43,522 nt of DNA from Lachnospiraceae bacterium (lineage in GTDB: Bacteria; Bacillota; Clostridia; Lachnospirales; Lachnospiraceae), in assembly GCA_017620155.1 (NCBI GenBank), contig JAFZQY010000075.1:1-43522 (forward strand), written 5' to 3'. The translations under genes were made by a program, and so were the position numbers. Shown in pieces: positions 17,442 to 25,393 of this stretch (position 1 is its first letter; the number at the start of each line of letters is the position of its first letter). The notes beneath the pieces are model-generated. The model did not search any database and was not told the DNA's origin. It saw only the letters and a list, made by a program, of their open reading frames with translations.

Positions 17442-19155
17442 CCGCGGCCTCCTTTCTGTGACTCCTCTCGTAATTGATGAAGGCTTCGGTAAATCCGTCG
17501 GCATCTTCTATGCCGCAGGCGTGTGCCAGATCATACAGAGAAGTCCTCTTCAGATATGCCTTGTCGGCGATCTCATCATTGGTCAGGATCGCAGCCGGAG
17601 TACTGTCGGCGAGCAGATGCCCGTCAGCTATTACGACAGCCCGGTCGGTATATTCAAGCATCAGATGCATATCATGCGTTATCATGATCAGTGTCGTGCC
17701 GGATTTCTCATTGATACTCTTAACGAATTCCATGATCTCGGTGTAATGCCTGTAATCCTGGCCTGCCGTAGGCTCATCGAGGATCATGATCTCGGGTTCC
17801 ATGATCAGGATCGCTGCTATGGTCACCCTCTTCTTCTGTCCGAAACTGAGTGCCGAGATCGGCCAGTTGCGGAACGGATAAAGCCCGCAGATCTTCAGGA
17901 CCTTGTTAACCCGCTCTTTTATCTCATCTTCGGGGACTCCGCGGACCTGCAGTCCCAGAGCAACCTCATCATATATCATGCTCTTGGAGATCATCTGGTT
18001 CGGGTTCTGCATCACCAGACCGATGTGCTCTCCGCGCTCTTTTACGGAAAGAGGTGATATATCTTCGCCGCCCAAGCGTATCTCGCCGGAAACGGGCTTG
18101 ATGAAGCCGCAGATCAGGTTGGAGAGGGTGGTCTTACCTGCGCCGTTCTTGCCGACGATCGCGAGCATCTCTCCGCGCCTTACGGAGAAAGATACATCTT
18201 CGAGTACATTTCTCCCTTCATCATAGGCAAAAGTAAGGTTCTTTACGCTTAAGACCTCATCTCCGGATATTTCCCTGCGGCGGGCAGGCTGCTTATGGTA
18301 CCATTCTCTGACCGTACCGGCATAATCCGCGGTATGAAGCGTATCTATCTGCCCCGCTTCGTCTTCAGGGCGTATAGAGATTCCGGTAGATTTAAGAGCC
18401 GATACATACAGAGGCTCCCTGACCCCGGCGCGTATCAGCGTATCAGTACTCATCAGCTCGTCGGGAGTCATGTCGGCGGCTATGCGTCCGTCATCTACGA
18501 GGATTATGCGGTCGGCATCCCTGTATAGCGCATCCTCAAGCCTGTGCTCGATGATAACGATGGTCTTATCTGTCTTTTTCTGGATCTCATCTATCAGCGC
18601 TATGGCTCTTTTTCCGGTTGCGGGGTCCAGATTGGCGAGCGGCTCGTCAAAAAGCAGTATATCCACATCCCTTACCATAACACCCGCCATTGAAACACGC
18701 TGCTTCTGGCCTCCTGAGAGCTCGCCCGGCTTGGAAGTAAGCAGTTTGTCCACCTCCACGATCCCGGCTATCTCATCAACCTTCTTAAACATCTCATCCT
18801 GCGGAGTGCAGTCATTTTCCAGCGCAAAAGCGATATCTTCCGCAACGGTCAGCCCTATGAACTGGCCGTCGGTATCCTGAAGCACCGTACCGACTATGCA
18901 GGATAAGTCAAAAAGCGAAGTCTCGGTGATGCTCTTTCCCTTGATGCGTACCTCGCCCTGAATCTCGCCTGTGTAGATATGAGGAATCAGACCGTTGATA
19001 CAGTTGGAAAGAGTGGATTTGCCCGATCCGGACGGGCCGACTATCAATATCTTCTCTCCTTCACGGATCTGAAGGTCGATATTGTGGAGTGTCGGCTCTA
19101 CCTGTGTGCGATACTTAAATGTAAAATTAACAAATTCAATGATTGGTTCTTTCAT
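17431..19155 (-). CDS. ECF transporter ATPase, two fused ABC domains
   Basis: A 574-residue protein with two ABC ATPase halves, corresponding to EcfA plus EcfA' (YkoD-like). The first half has Walker A GPSGSGKST (40-48), signature LSGGQ (146-150) and Walker B ILLFDEP. The second has Walker A GKNGAGKTT (335-343), a variant signature LSFGQKKRV (436-444) and MILDEPTAG. A linker of about 60 residues (240-300) joins them. It has no strong Shine-Dalgarno sequence (CGGGCTG just before the ATG), and a hairpin separates it from the S-component gene upstream. This suggests lower output than the S component. It overlaps the T gene by 11 bases. Confidence 0.94.
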   Translation of the reverse strand: MKEPIIEFVNFTFKYRTQVEPTLHNIDLQIREGEKILIVGPSGSGKSTLSNCINGLIPHIYTGEIQGEVRIKGKSITETSLFDLSCIVGTVLQDTDGQFIGLTVAEDIAFALENDCTPQDEMFKKVDEIAGIVEVDKLLTSKPGELSGGQKQRVSMAGVMVRDVDILLFDEPLANLDPATGKRAIALIDEIQKKTDKTIVIIEHRLEDALYRDADRIILVDDGRIAADMTPDELMSTDTLIRAGVREPLYVSALKSTGISIRPEDEAGQIDTLHTADYAGTVREWYHKQPARRREISGDEVLSVKNLTFAYDEGRNVLEDVSFSVRRGEMLAIVGKNGAGKTTLSNLICGFIKPVSGEIRLGGEDISPLSVKERGEHIGLVMQNPNQMISKSMIYDEVALGLQVRGVPEDEIKERVNKVLKICGLYPFRNWPISALSFGQKKRVTIAAILIMEPEIMILDEPTAGQDYRHYTEIMEFVKSINEKSGTTLIMITHDMHLMLEYTDRAVVIADGHLLADSTPAAILTNDEIADKAYLKRTSLYDLAHACGIEDADGFTEAFINYERSHRKEAADGT

Positions 19156-19192
19156 CAGCCCGATAATTCAAGTAAACTAAGTAATACATAAA

Positions 19193-19234
19193 ATCCTCCC
19201 GTCTCTCCCAACTTCAGGGAGTGTCCGGGAGGAT
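19193..19234 (-). terminator. Strong GC-rich hairpin between ECF S and ATPase genes
   Basis: A 9-base stem ATCCTCCCG (19193-19201) with CGGGAGGAT (19226-19234) encloses a second stem CTCCC (19205-19209) with GGGAG (19217-19221). On the minus-strand transcript it is followed by UUUUAUGUAUUA, a modest U-tract. It is probably a partial terminator or an mRNA-stabilising end for the S-component message that lets some transcription continue into the ATPase gene. Confidence 0.7.
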
Positions 19235-19287
19235 CCTTAAGTCTGTATGGATGATCTTGGAGCCTGTTGCTCTAAAATCTATACTGT

Positions 19288-19875
19288 TTATTCTTCTTTC
19301 TTATCTTCCGGTACCGGATCATCTTCCTTAACCAGGCTCGATGACTTCGTAGCGATCTTGGAATATGCAAAAGCAAGAAGAGTACCGAGGATTGCTATGA
19401 TGATGGCATTGCAGATAAATGCTACAGCGCCCTGGCCGAATACCTTGTTTGCAGGCTCTGCGTAGATCAGTATGTCAAGAACGGGTGCACATACGATCCA
19501 TGCGATCGCATTGGCAACTACCTGAATGATGTTGAACAGAGCTATCTGTTTTCCGCCGAAACCGCCGTCACGGATCAGATATTTCTTGGAGAACAGGCCG
19601 ACAACTACGCCGAATACGGCATCGGGAATAACCCAGCTCCACCAGATGCTTCCGTAGAAGAACGCATCACCGAGTGCATGTCCGAGAAGTCCTACTATTC
19701 CGCCAACAACGGGACCATACACAGCAGACAGAAAAGCGAGCAGAGCGGCTCTGACCTGAAGTGCGGTGTTAGGAACGATTAAAACGGGGATCTGAGCCTC
19801 CGTGAGAACTACGAAAAGCGCAGTTCCGATACCTGCCGCAACAACCTGCTGGATCGTAAATTTGTTGTTTTTCAT
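19288..19875 (-). CDS. ECF transporter S component, UPF0397-like
   Basis: A 195-residue membrane protein that should be the substrate-binding S component of the adjacent ECF transporter. The start MKNNKFTIQQVVAAGIGTALFVV, then GPVVGGIVGLLGHALGDA and WWSWVIPDAVFGVVVGLFS, match my memory of the UPF0397 family. About five to six hydrophobic helices fill 12-175, and the tail is charged and acidic (KEDDPVPEDKKEE). AGGAGGG precedes the ATG. Its substrate is not known from sequence; the following ATPase, T component, metF and metH genes suggest a methionine-pathway metabolite or cofactor. No SAM, B12 or folate riboswitch is visible in its roughly 100-base leader. Confidence 0.85.
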   Translation of the reverse strand: MKNNKFTIQQVVAAGIGTALFVVLTEAQIPVLIVPNTALQVRAALLAFLSAVYGPVVGGIVGLLGHALGDAFFYGSIWWSWVIPDAVFGVVVGLFSKKYLIRDGGFGGKQIALFNIIQVVANAIAWIVCAPVLDILIYAEPANKVFGQGAVAFICNAIIIAILGTLLAFAYSKIATKSSSLVKEDDPVPEDKKEE

Positions 19876-19973
19876 GTTTTTCCCTCCTGAAAACAGTTGG
19901 ATTCTGCTTTGACGATCATAAAAACCGACATAAATATAATAACATACATACTGTAAAAAGAAAACGAAAGGGA

Positions 19974-22163
19974 TTATTGAAGATTCAGCGAAAAATCGTC
20001 AAAAGTAGCCCACGCGAGGGCGTTGCACTTAACCCGCGCGCCTATCGTCACGGTATCGTCCGCACCTACTTCTATGCCCTCTATCCGTGGATTCTTCCAA
20101 TTGACCCATCCGTCGAGAGTCACGGGATCCGATGTATACTCGGTATCTCCCGCTTTTACATAGAGCTCTATAGTCGAAGAAGCATCAAAATCTCCGCCCT
20201 GCATGAAGGCTTCCGCGCGGTATTTTCCGGCCTGTCCGGGAGTGATCTCCTGCTCAATCGTAAAGTCCATATCCGACTTGCTCCAGAAATGAAGAGCAAC
20301 CTCACCGGTGTGGGCGTCGGATGCTTTTTTCTGGTAATCTACGGGTGCATTTCCTGCGTTATCGGTGATGACCCAGGCTAAGTGGTCCTCTTCTTCAAAA
20401 GAAGGATCGGCGACCAGATTCACATTCGCCACATTTACAAGTGCTTCAACATAAAGCGTTCCGTCATCGTTTAACTTAATGTCAGAAGGATCGCCGGCCA
20501 CACCGCTGCCTGCAAGTTCCACGCTTCCGGGCACAGTATACTCTCCGACTTCGTCCGTATCTATCGCAGCCACTGCATCCTCATCCCATGTGACCTTCAT
20601 GCCGGAGGTGCACTCGGGATCTGCCCAGACGCAGTCTATGGTTTCCGGAAGAGAAACCTCTCCGCCGGGATTTATGTTAACCTCTATGGTCTCTTCATAC
20701 CACAGGATATCGTTTACCTCGCCCTCGGCTCCGCAGTAGATATATTTGAATACATCAAGCGAAGGAAGCGCTTTTCCATCAAAATCAAAGAATGCCTGAT
20801 TCTCCCAGGAGCAGCCGCCGTAATAGATTCCGGCGTCGTCGGGATCATAGTCGGAAGCATAGCTTGACGCCCATCCGGAGCCCTTTTCCTCCCAGACGGT
20901 TGATGCGGTCCCCGATTCAGGCTTAACGGGAAGCCACGCGCCTTCCCAGTAGAATACGCCCAGGGCCCCCGCTTCATCAGCGGCCGCGCACACATCGCGA
21001 ACGAGTTTCGCCTGCCCCTGCACGCTCACGGGATAACCTTCCACGGCGTCAGGACCCGATACGGAATTGCCCGAGCCGTCTCCGTCATCACCGGTGTACA
21101 TGTAGGCTGTCTCCATGATGCAGGTCTTCACATTATAGGTATCAGATATGTATTTCAGGACATTGACCATATTGGTCATTGTGCTGTGCCAGTAGGGATA
21201 ATAGGATATTCCGAACACATCGTACTCGACTTTGTATTTGGCGAGTTTCTCGGCTATGCCCTTCATCCATTCGGAGTCGTCTACGGATGTAAAGTGGACC
21301 ACCGTCAGGATGTCGGTGCCGAATTCATCGGATATATCGTTCACGGCTCTTATGCCGTTCTTGAAAAGCTCGGCCATGTCTCCGAAAGCGGTCTCACCGG
21401 CCACTCCGTGGTTGGTCTCGTTACCTACCTGAACCATGGTCACGCGTGCCCCGGCATTTATGATCGTGCGGAGACTATCGCAGGTATAATCATAGAGAGC
21501 CTGCTTCTTGTCAGTCAGGTTCATGCCCTCCCAGGCTTTGGGGCACATCTGCTTATTGGGATCGGCCCAGAAATCGGAATAATGGAAGTCCACGCAGGTA
21601 TTCATGCCATATGCAGCTGCTCTTGCGCCAAGCGCAGCAGCAGTCTCAGCAGTGCAGTTTCCTCCGCCGTAACCGCGTCCTTCGGAATCAAAAGGATCTA
21701 CCCAGACCCTCACGCGGATGCAGTTTATTCCGGCATCTGCGAGCAATTTGAACAGGTCAGCCTCGTTTCCTTCGGCGTCATAATACTTAACTCCGCTATC
21801 TTCCTCAACAAGCAGGCTGGAGATATCCATTCCGCGGATGAAATCATCGGAAAGCCCGTCAATCTTCTGAACATATATCGGAGCCTGCGCTTTTTCTGTA
21901 GGTAATTCAGGGAAGTATGTCTGTTCCACAACAGTTCGTCCGGATCCGCCCGGAGCAGCACCGGAATCCGAAGTTCCTGCATCGGAGCCGGCTGTCCCTG
22001 AATCTGCGCCGTTTTCCGCCGTCAGGCCACCGGTCGCAGTCCCCGAACCGGTACCTGCCGCCCCCTGGTCCGAACTCCCGCAACCGGCTAACATCGCCAC
22101 ACACAGCCCTAGCGCCAGCACACACGCCGATATCCGCCTGACAAGCACCTTTTTCCTGATCAT
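19974..22163 (-). CDS. Secreted GH53 endo-beta-1,4-galactanase lipoprotein
   Basis: A 729-residue exported enzyme cleaving beta-1,4-galactan side chains of pectin. A lipoprotein signal peptide ends at the lipobox Leu-Ala-Gly-Cys28, followed by a Gly/Ser/Ala/Thr-rich tether (29-77). The GH53 catalytic domain (about 105-475) starts with FIRGMDISSL. The acid/base is Glu249 (QVGNE) and the nucleophile is Glu351 (CIMETAYMY). A Big_4-like Ig domain follows (about 487-550, DILWYEETIEV), then a C-terminal beta-sandwich (about 580-729, VADPSFEEEDHLAWVI) resembling a galactan-binding CBM61. The ATG overlaps the aldo/keto reductase stop codon (ATGA). It would be anchored to the outer face of the membrane. 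Confidence 0.94.
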   Translation of the reverse strand: MIRKKVLVRRISACVLALGLCVAMLAGCGSSDQGAAGTGSGTATGGLTAENGADSGTAGSDAGTSDSGAAPGGSGRTVVEQTYFPELPTEKAQAPIYVQKIDGLSDDFIRGMDISSLLVEEDSGVKYYDAEGNEADLFKLLADAGINCIRVRVWVDPFDSEGRGYGGGNCTAETAAALGARAAAYGMNTCVDFHYSDFWADPNKQMCPKAWEGMNLTDKKQALYDYTCDSLRTIINAGARVTMVQVGNETNHGVAGETAFGDMAELFKNGIRAVNDISDEFGTDILTVVHFTSVDDSEWMKGIAEKLAKYKVEYDVFGISYYPYWHSTMTNMVNVLKYISDTYNVKTCIMETAYMYTGDDGDGSGNSVSGPDAVEGYPVSVQGQAKLVRDVCAAADEAGALGVFYWEGAWLPVKPESGTASTVWEEKGSGWASSYASDYDPDDAGIYYGGCSWENQAFFDFDGKALPSLDVFKYIYCGAEGEVNDILWYEETIEVNINPGGEVSLPETIDCVWADPECTSGMKVTWDEDAVAAIDTDEVGEYTVPGSVELAGSGVAGDPSDIKLNDDGTLYVEALVNVANVNLVADPSFEEEDHLAWVITDNAGNAPVDYQKKASDAHTGEVALHFWSKSDMDFTIEQEITPGQAGKYRAEAFMQGGDFDASSTIELYVKAGDTEYTSDPVTLDGWVNWKNPRIEGIEVGADDTVTIGARVKCNALAWATFDDFSLNLQ

Positions 22164-23191
22164 ACGATCACCTCTCCGGCAAGCACTTTCTTGTAATCTT
22201 CATAATTTCTCTTAAGCAGAGCCGGTGTATCAAGCTCATACGGACACTTGGACTTACAGGACCCGCACTCTATGCAGCTTTCTATCTTTCGCATTTCCGC
22301 CTGCCAGTTCTCAGACAGCCAGTTCTTGGAAGGAGCACGGCGAAGAAGCAGACTGGTCCTTGCGCAGTTATTGATCTGGATGCCCATCGGACAGGGCATG
22401 CAATATCCGCACCCGCGGCAGAATTCGCCGTCAAGCTGCGCTTTATCGGCTTCTATACGCCCCCTCATCTCATCATCCAGTTCGGGAGCATCGTCCATGT
22501 AAGAAAGCCACTCTTCAAGCTCGCTCATATGCTGGATGCCCCAGATCGGAAGCACATTTTCATAGGGAGTCATAGCCGCAAAAGCCATCCTTGAATCATT
22601 GATCAGGCCGCCGGCCAGCGCTTTCATCGCGATGAATCCCATGTTGTGATCGGCGCACCTCTTGGTCAGCGCGATCTCACGTTCTCCGGACAGGTAACTG
22701 AAAGGAAACTGAAGTGTCTCATAAAGTCCGGAATCCACGGCTTCCTCGGCCACACCGATCTTGTGAGCCGTGATGCCTATGTGCCTTACCATGCCCTGAC
22801 GCTTGAAATCCTCCATGAGTTCATACATCCCGGTACCGTCGTCCGGCTTAAAAACCTGCCCTGCGCAGTGAAACTGGTATATATCCACATGATCGGTCTT
22901 TAAGTTCTTAAGAGATGTTTCCATATGCTGCTTCATCTCTTCGGTATTTTTCGCCCCGGTCTTGGTCGCGATGAAGATCTTATCCCGCACGTCAGACAGT
23001 GCGTAGCCTATCTTTTCCTCGCTGTCAGAGTACGCTCGCGCCGTATCGAAAAAGGTCATGCCGCCTTCGTACGCTTTCCTTAAGATCGCAGCAGCGGTCT
23101 CAAGATCGTCTCTCTGAATGGGAAGTGCGCCGAACGCATTCTGAGGAGTTGTAATGCCGGTGGAGCCCAGAGTTATCTGTTTTACTTTCAT
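22160..23191 (-). CDS. Aldo/keto reductase with C-terminal [4Fe-4S] ferredoxin domain
   Basis: A 343-residue oxidoreductase. The start is set at the ATG at 23191, with AGGAGG 7 bases upstream and overlapping the glf stop codon; a longer frame to 23209 has no ribosome site. The AKR barrel carries the usual tetrad: Asp49, Tyr54, Lys77 and His108 (FFDTARAYSDSEEKIG, ATKTG, YQFHCAG). The C-terminal part holds two Cys clusters, CRGCGYCMPCPMG and CIECGSCKSKCPYE, suited to iron-sulfur binding. Such AKR-ferredoxin fusions are common in anaerobes, and their substrates are mostly unknown. It sits between glf and the galactanase gene, so a sugar substrate is possible but unproven. Confidence 0.93.
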   Translation of the reverse strand: MKVKQITLGSTGITTPQNAFGALPIQRDDLETAAAILRKAYEGGMTFFDTARAYSDSEEKIGYALSDVRDKIFIATKTGAKNTEEMKQHMETSLKNLKTDHVDIYQFHCAGQVFKPDDGTGMYELMEDFKRQGMVRHIGITAHKIGVAEEAVDSGLYETLQFPFSYLSGEREIALTKRCADHNMGFIAMKALAGGLINDSRMAFAAMTPYENVLPIWGIQHMSELEEWLSYMDDAPELDDEMRGRIEADKAQLDGEFCRGCGYCMPCPMGIQINNCARTSLLLRRAPSKNWLSENWQAEMRKIESCIECGSCKSKCPYELDTPALLKRNYEDYKKVLAGEVIV

Positions 23192-24345
23192 TTCAATACC
23201 TCCTGACAATATTCAAGTGCTCTTGAAATCACCGTGTCCATATCATAATATCTGTACTCTCCAAGCCGGCCTCCGATATGTACTTTGGTGTCCGAATCAG
23301 CCTTTTCGCGGTATTTTGCATACAGGGCCGAGTTCTTCTCATCGTTGACGGGATAGTAGGATTCCTCTCCCGGTTCCCATTTATGGCTGTATTCGCGGCT
23401 GATGATCGTGACGGGTATCTCGCGCCCGGCCTCATCCAGCCCGAACTCGAACCATTTGTGTTCTATTATCCTGGTAAAAGGCGTATCCGCATCGGTGTAG
23501 TTGACCACTGCGTTACCCTGGAAATTAGGCTTATCAAGTTTCTCCGTATCAAATCTGACGGATCTGTACTCAAGCGTACCAAGCTCATATCCGTAAAAAG
23601 CATCGATCGGCCCGGTGTAGATCACTTTTTCCGCAATTTCGTTAAGCGATGCGCGGTTAGCGGGATCGAGGTAATCAGTACTTAGCCTGACCTCAATCCC
23701 TTCCAGAAGATTTTCGAAAATCTGTGTATATCCGCCCGTAGGGATACCCTGAAAAAGTGCGTTGAAGTAGTTGTTGTCGTAGGTCAGCCTGACGGGCAGC
23801 CTGCGTATGATAAATGCAGGAAGTTCAGTACAGGGACGCCCCCACTGCTTCATCGTGTAGTCTTTGATCAGTTTTTCGTAGATATCCGTTCCGACCAGGG
23901 AAATAGCCTGTTCTTCGAGATTCTCAGGCTCAAATTCCGATACCGGGACGCCCTTCTTAGCGGCAGCCTGCTCAATGTATTCGCGCTTCTGCTCATCTAT
24001 GCGCTCGCGGGCTTCATCGGGCGTGATGACTCCCCACATGCGGTTGAATGTGTACATATTGAAGGGAAGGGAATACATCTCGCCGTGATAATTGGCCACG
24101 GGCGAGTTGGTATACCTGTTGAAGGTTGCGAATTGGTTTACATAATCCCATACCATTTTATCATTTGTATGGAAAATATGCGCTCCGTACTTATGGACAT
24201 TAATGCCGTCCGTACGCTCGGTATAGGCATTTCCGCCGATATGGGATCTCTTATCGACTACGAGCACAGATTTGCCTGCTTTATGAAGTTCGTGGGCGCA
24301 TACGGCGCCGTAGAATCCGGCACCGACTATCAGATAATCGTACAT
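23188..24345 (-). CDS. glf: UDP-galactopyranose mutase
   Basis: A 385-residue flavoenzyme converting UDP-galactopyranose to UDP-galactofuranose for cell-surface polymers. The N-terminal dinucleotide fold GAGFYGAVCAHELHKAGKSV binds FAD. HIGGNAYTE and HKYGAHIFHTN are the family motifs around the flavin and active site, and MKQWGRPCTELP and RLPVRLTYDNNYF are further conserved blocks. Length is normal. GAGG precedes the ATG, 7 bases after holA. It implies galactofuranose in a surface polysaccharide, although no glycosyltransferase genes are nearby. Confidence 0.97.
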   Translation of the reverse strand: MYDYLIVGAGFYGAVCAHELHKAGKSVLVVDKRSHIGGNAYTERTDGINVHKYGAHIFHTNDKMVWDYVNQFATFNRYTNSPVANYHGEMYSLPFNMYTFNRMWGVITPDEARERIDEQKREYIEQAAAKKGVPVSEFEPENLEEQAISLVGTDIYEKLIKDYTMKQWGRPCTELPAFIIRRLPVRLTYDNNYFNALFQGIPTGGYTQIFENLLEGIEVRLSTDYLDPANRASLNEIAEKVIYTGPIDAFYGYELGTLEYRSVRFDTEKLDKPNFQGNAVVNYTDADTPFTRIIEHKWFEFGLDEAGREIPVTIISREYSHKWEPGEESYYPVNDEKNSALYAKYREKADSDTKVHIGGRLGEYRYYDMDTVISRALEYCQEVLK

Positions 24346-24352
24346 TTTGTCC

Positions 24353-25393
24353 TCATTTCCGGCTTCCGGTCAGCCTTACCATCAAAGTATCGAGAGAGAT
24401 CTGGTCGCTCATACGGCCGGTCTTTACGGCCATGTCCGCATCAGCACAGAGATTTACCGCATTTTTCAGCTCATTAAGCGAATAGCCGCCGGTCTGTCTC
24501 TTGTATTTTTTCATCGTGAATTCGGGCTTTCCGACTTTCTTGCAGATCACTCCATCAGCCTGCCCGCGCATCTCCAGATCCTTGATCTTAAGAAGAGTAT
24601 CGAAATGCCTCGTGATCAGAACCAGGATCTTGATAGGAGCTTCTTTGAGGCCTATCAGATCATAATAGAGCGCCAGCGCATGTTCCCTGTTCCCCAGGGC
24701 TATAGAATCGCACATGTCGAAGACACGGTCTTCCAGTCTGCGTGTGCATATCGCATCTATGTCATCATGGCTGACAGAGCCCTTTTCCAGGCAATATGCG
24801 GAAAGTTTCTCGCATTCGTTGGAAAGCGCGAGCATATCCGTGCCGGCCACGCTCACCATATATGCGGCATCATTTGAAGATATCGGTGTTCCGAGCTTTT
24901 TAAGCCGCGAAGTGAGCCATATGGCGATAGTCTGCTCGGTCTGTTCCGGGAATTCGGATATGAGCCCGCATTTGGCCACGGTCTTATACAGTTTCAGACG
25001 CTTGTCTGCCTTTTTTTCACAAAAAACGATGCTGGTGGACTCACATACTCCCCGGTCGATGTATTCGTCGATCTCAGGGCAGCTGTCCACAAACCAGTCC
25101 GTGTCCTCGACCAGGATCACGCGGCGCTCAGCCATAAAGGGAAGCGTCTCTGCCAGGTCTATGATCCGCTCGGGATCGGTGTCGTGACCAATGAAGCGGT
25201 CAAAAGCAAGCGAGCCCTTAACGGCGCCCATGGCTTCGCACAGGCTGTCGCGAAACTGCAGGCGTAAATAGTCCTCAGCCCCGTACAGAAGATGTACCGG
25301 GCTGAAAGTCTTGTCTTGTATAACCTTATTGAGGATCTTTATGTCTTTTTGGGGATCTTCTTTTTTTCTGCCGTAAAAAGCGCCGTCACTCAC
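24353..25393 (-). CDS. holA: DNA polymerase III subunit delta
   Basis: A 346-residue clamp-loader subunit that opens the beta sliding clamp. It begins with GTG at 25393, which overlaps the TGA of the GGDEF-Nudix gene (GTGA). Family features are HLLYGAEDYLRLQFRD near residue 38, MAERRVILVED, the helical middle region ending in CEKLSAYCLEKGSVSHDDIDA, and the C-terminal collar helices (KYKRQTGGYSLNELKNAVNL). The sequence is near the usual length of about 340 residues. The position between a signalling gene and a sugar gene is unexpected for a replication gene. Confidence 0.94.
   Translation of the reverse strand: MSDGAFYGRKKEDPQKDIKILNKVIQDKTFSPVHLLYGAEDYLRLQFRDSLCEAMGAVKGSLAFDRFIGHDTDPERIIDLAETLPFMAERRVILVEDTDWFVDSCPEIDEYIDRGVCESTSIVFCEKKADKRLKLYKTVAKCGLISEFPEQTEQTIAIWLTSRLKKLGTPISSNDAAYMVSVAGTDMLALSNECEKLSAYCLEKGSVSHDDIDAICTRRLEDRVFDMCDSIALGNREHALALYYDLIGLKEAPIKILVLITRHFDTLLKIKDLEMRGQADGVICKKVGKPEFTMKKYKRQTGGYSLNELKNAVNLCADADMAVKTGRMSDQISLDTLMVRLTGSRK

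Noticed and set aside
19876-19973. Possible SAM, B12 or folate riboswitch before the ECF-metF-metH run
   Set aside because: Only about 100 bases are available before the S gene; I find no B12 box or SAM riboswitch core, and no room elsewhere in the run.
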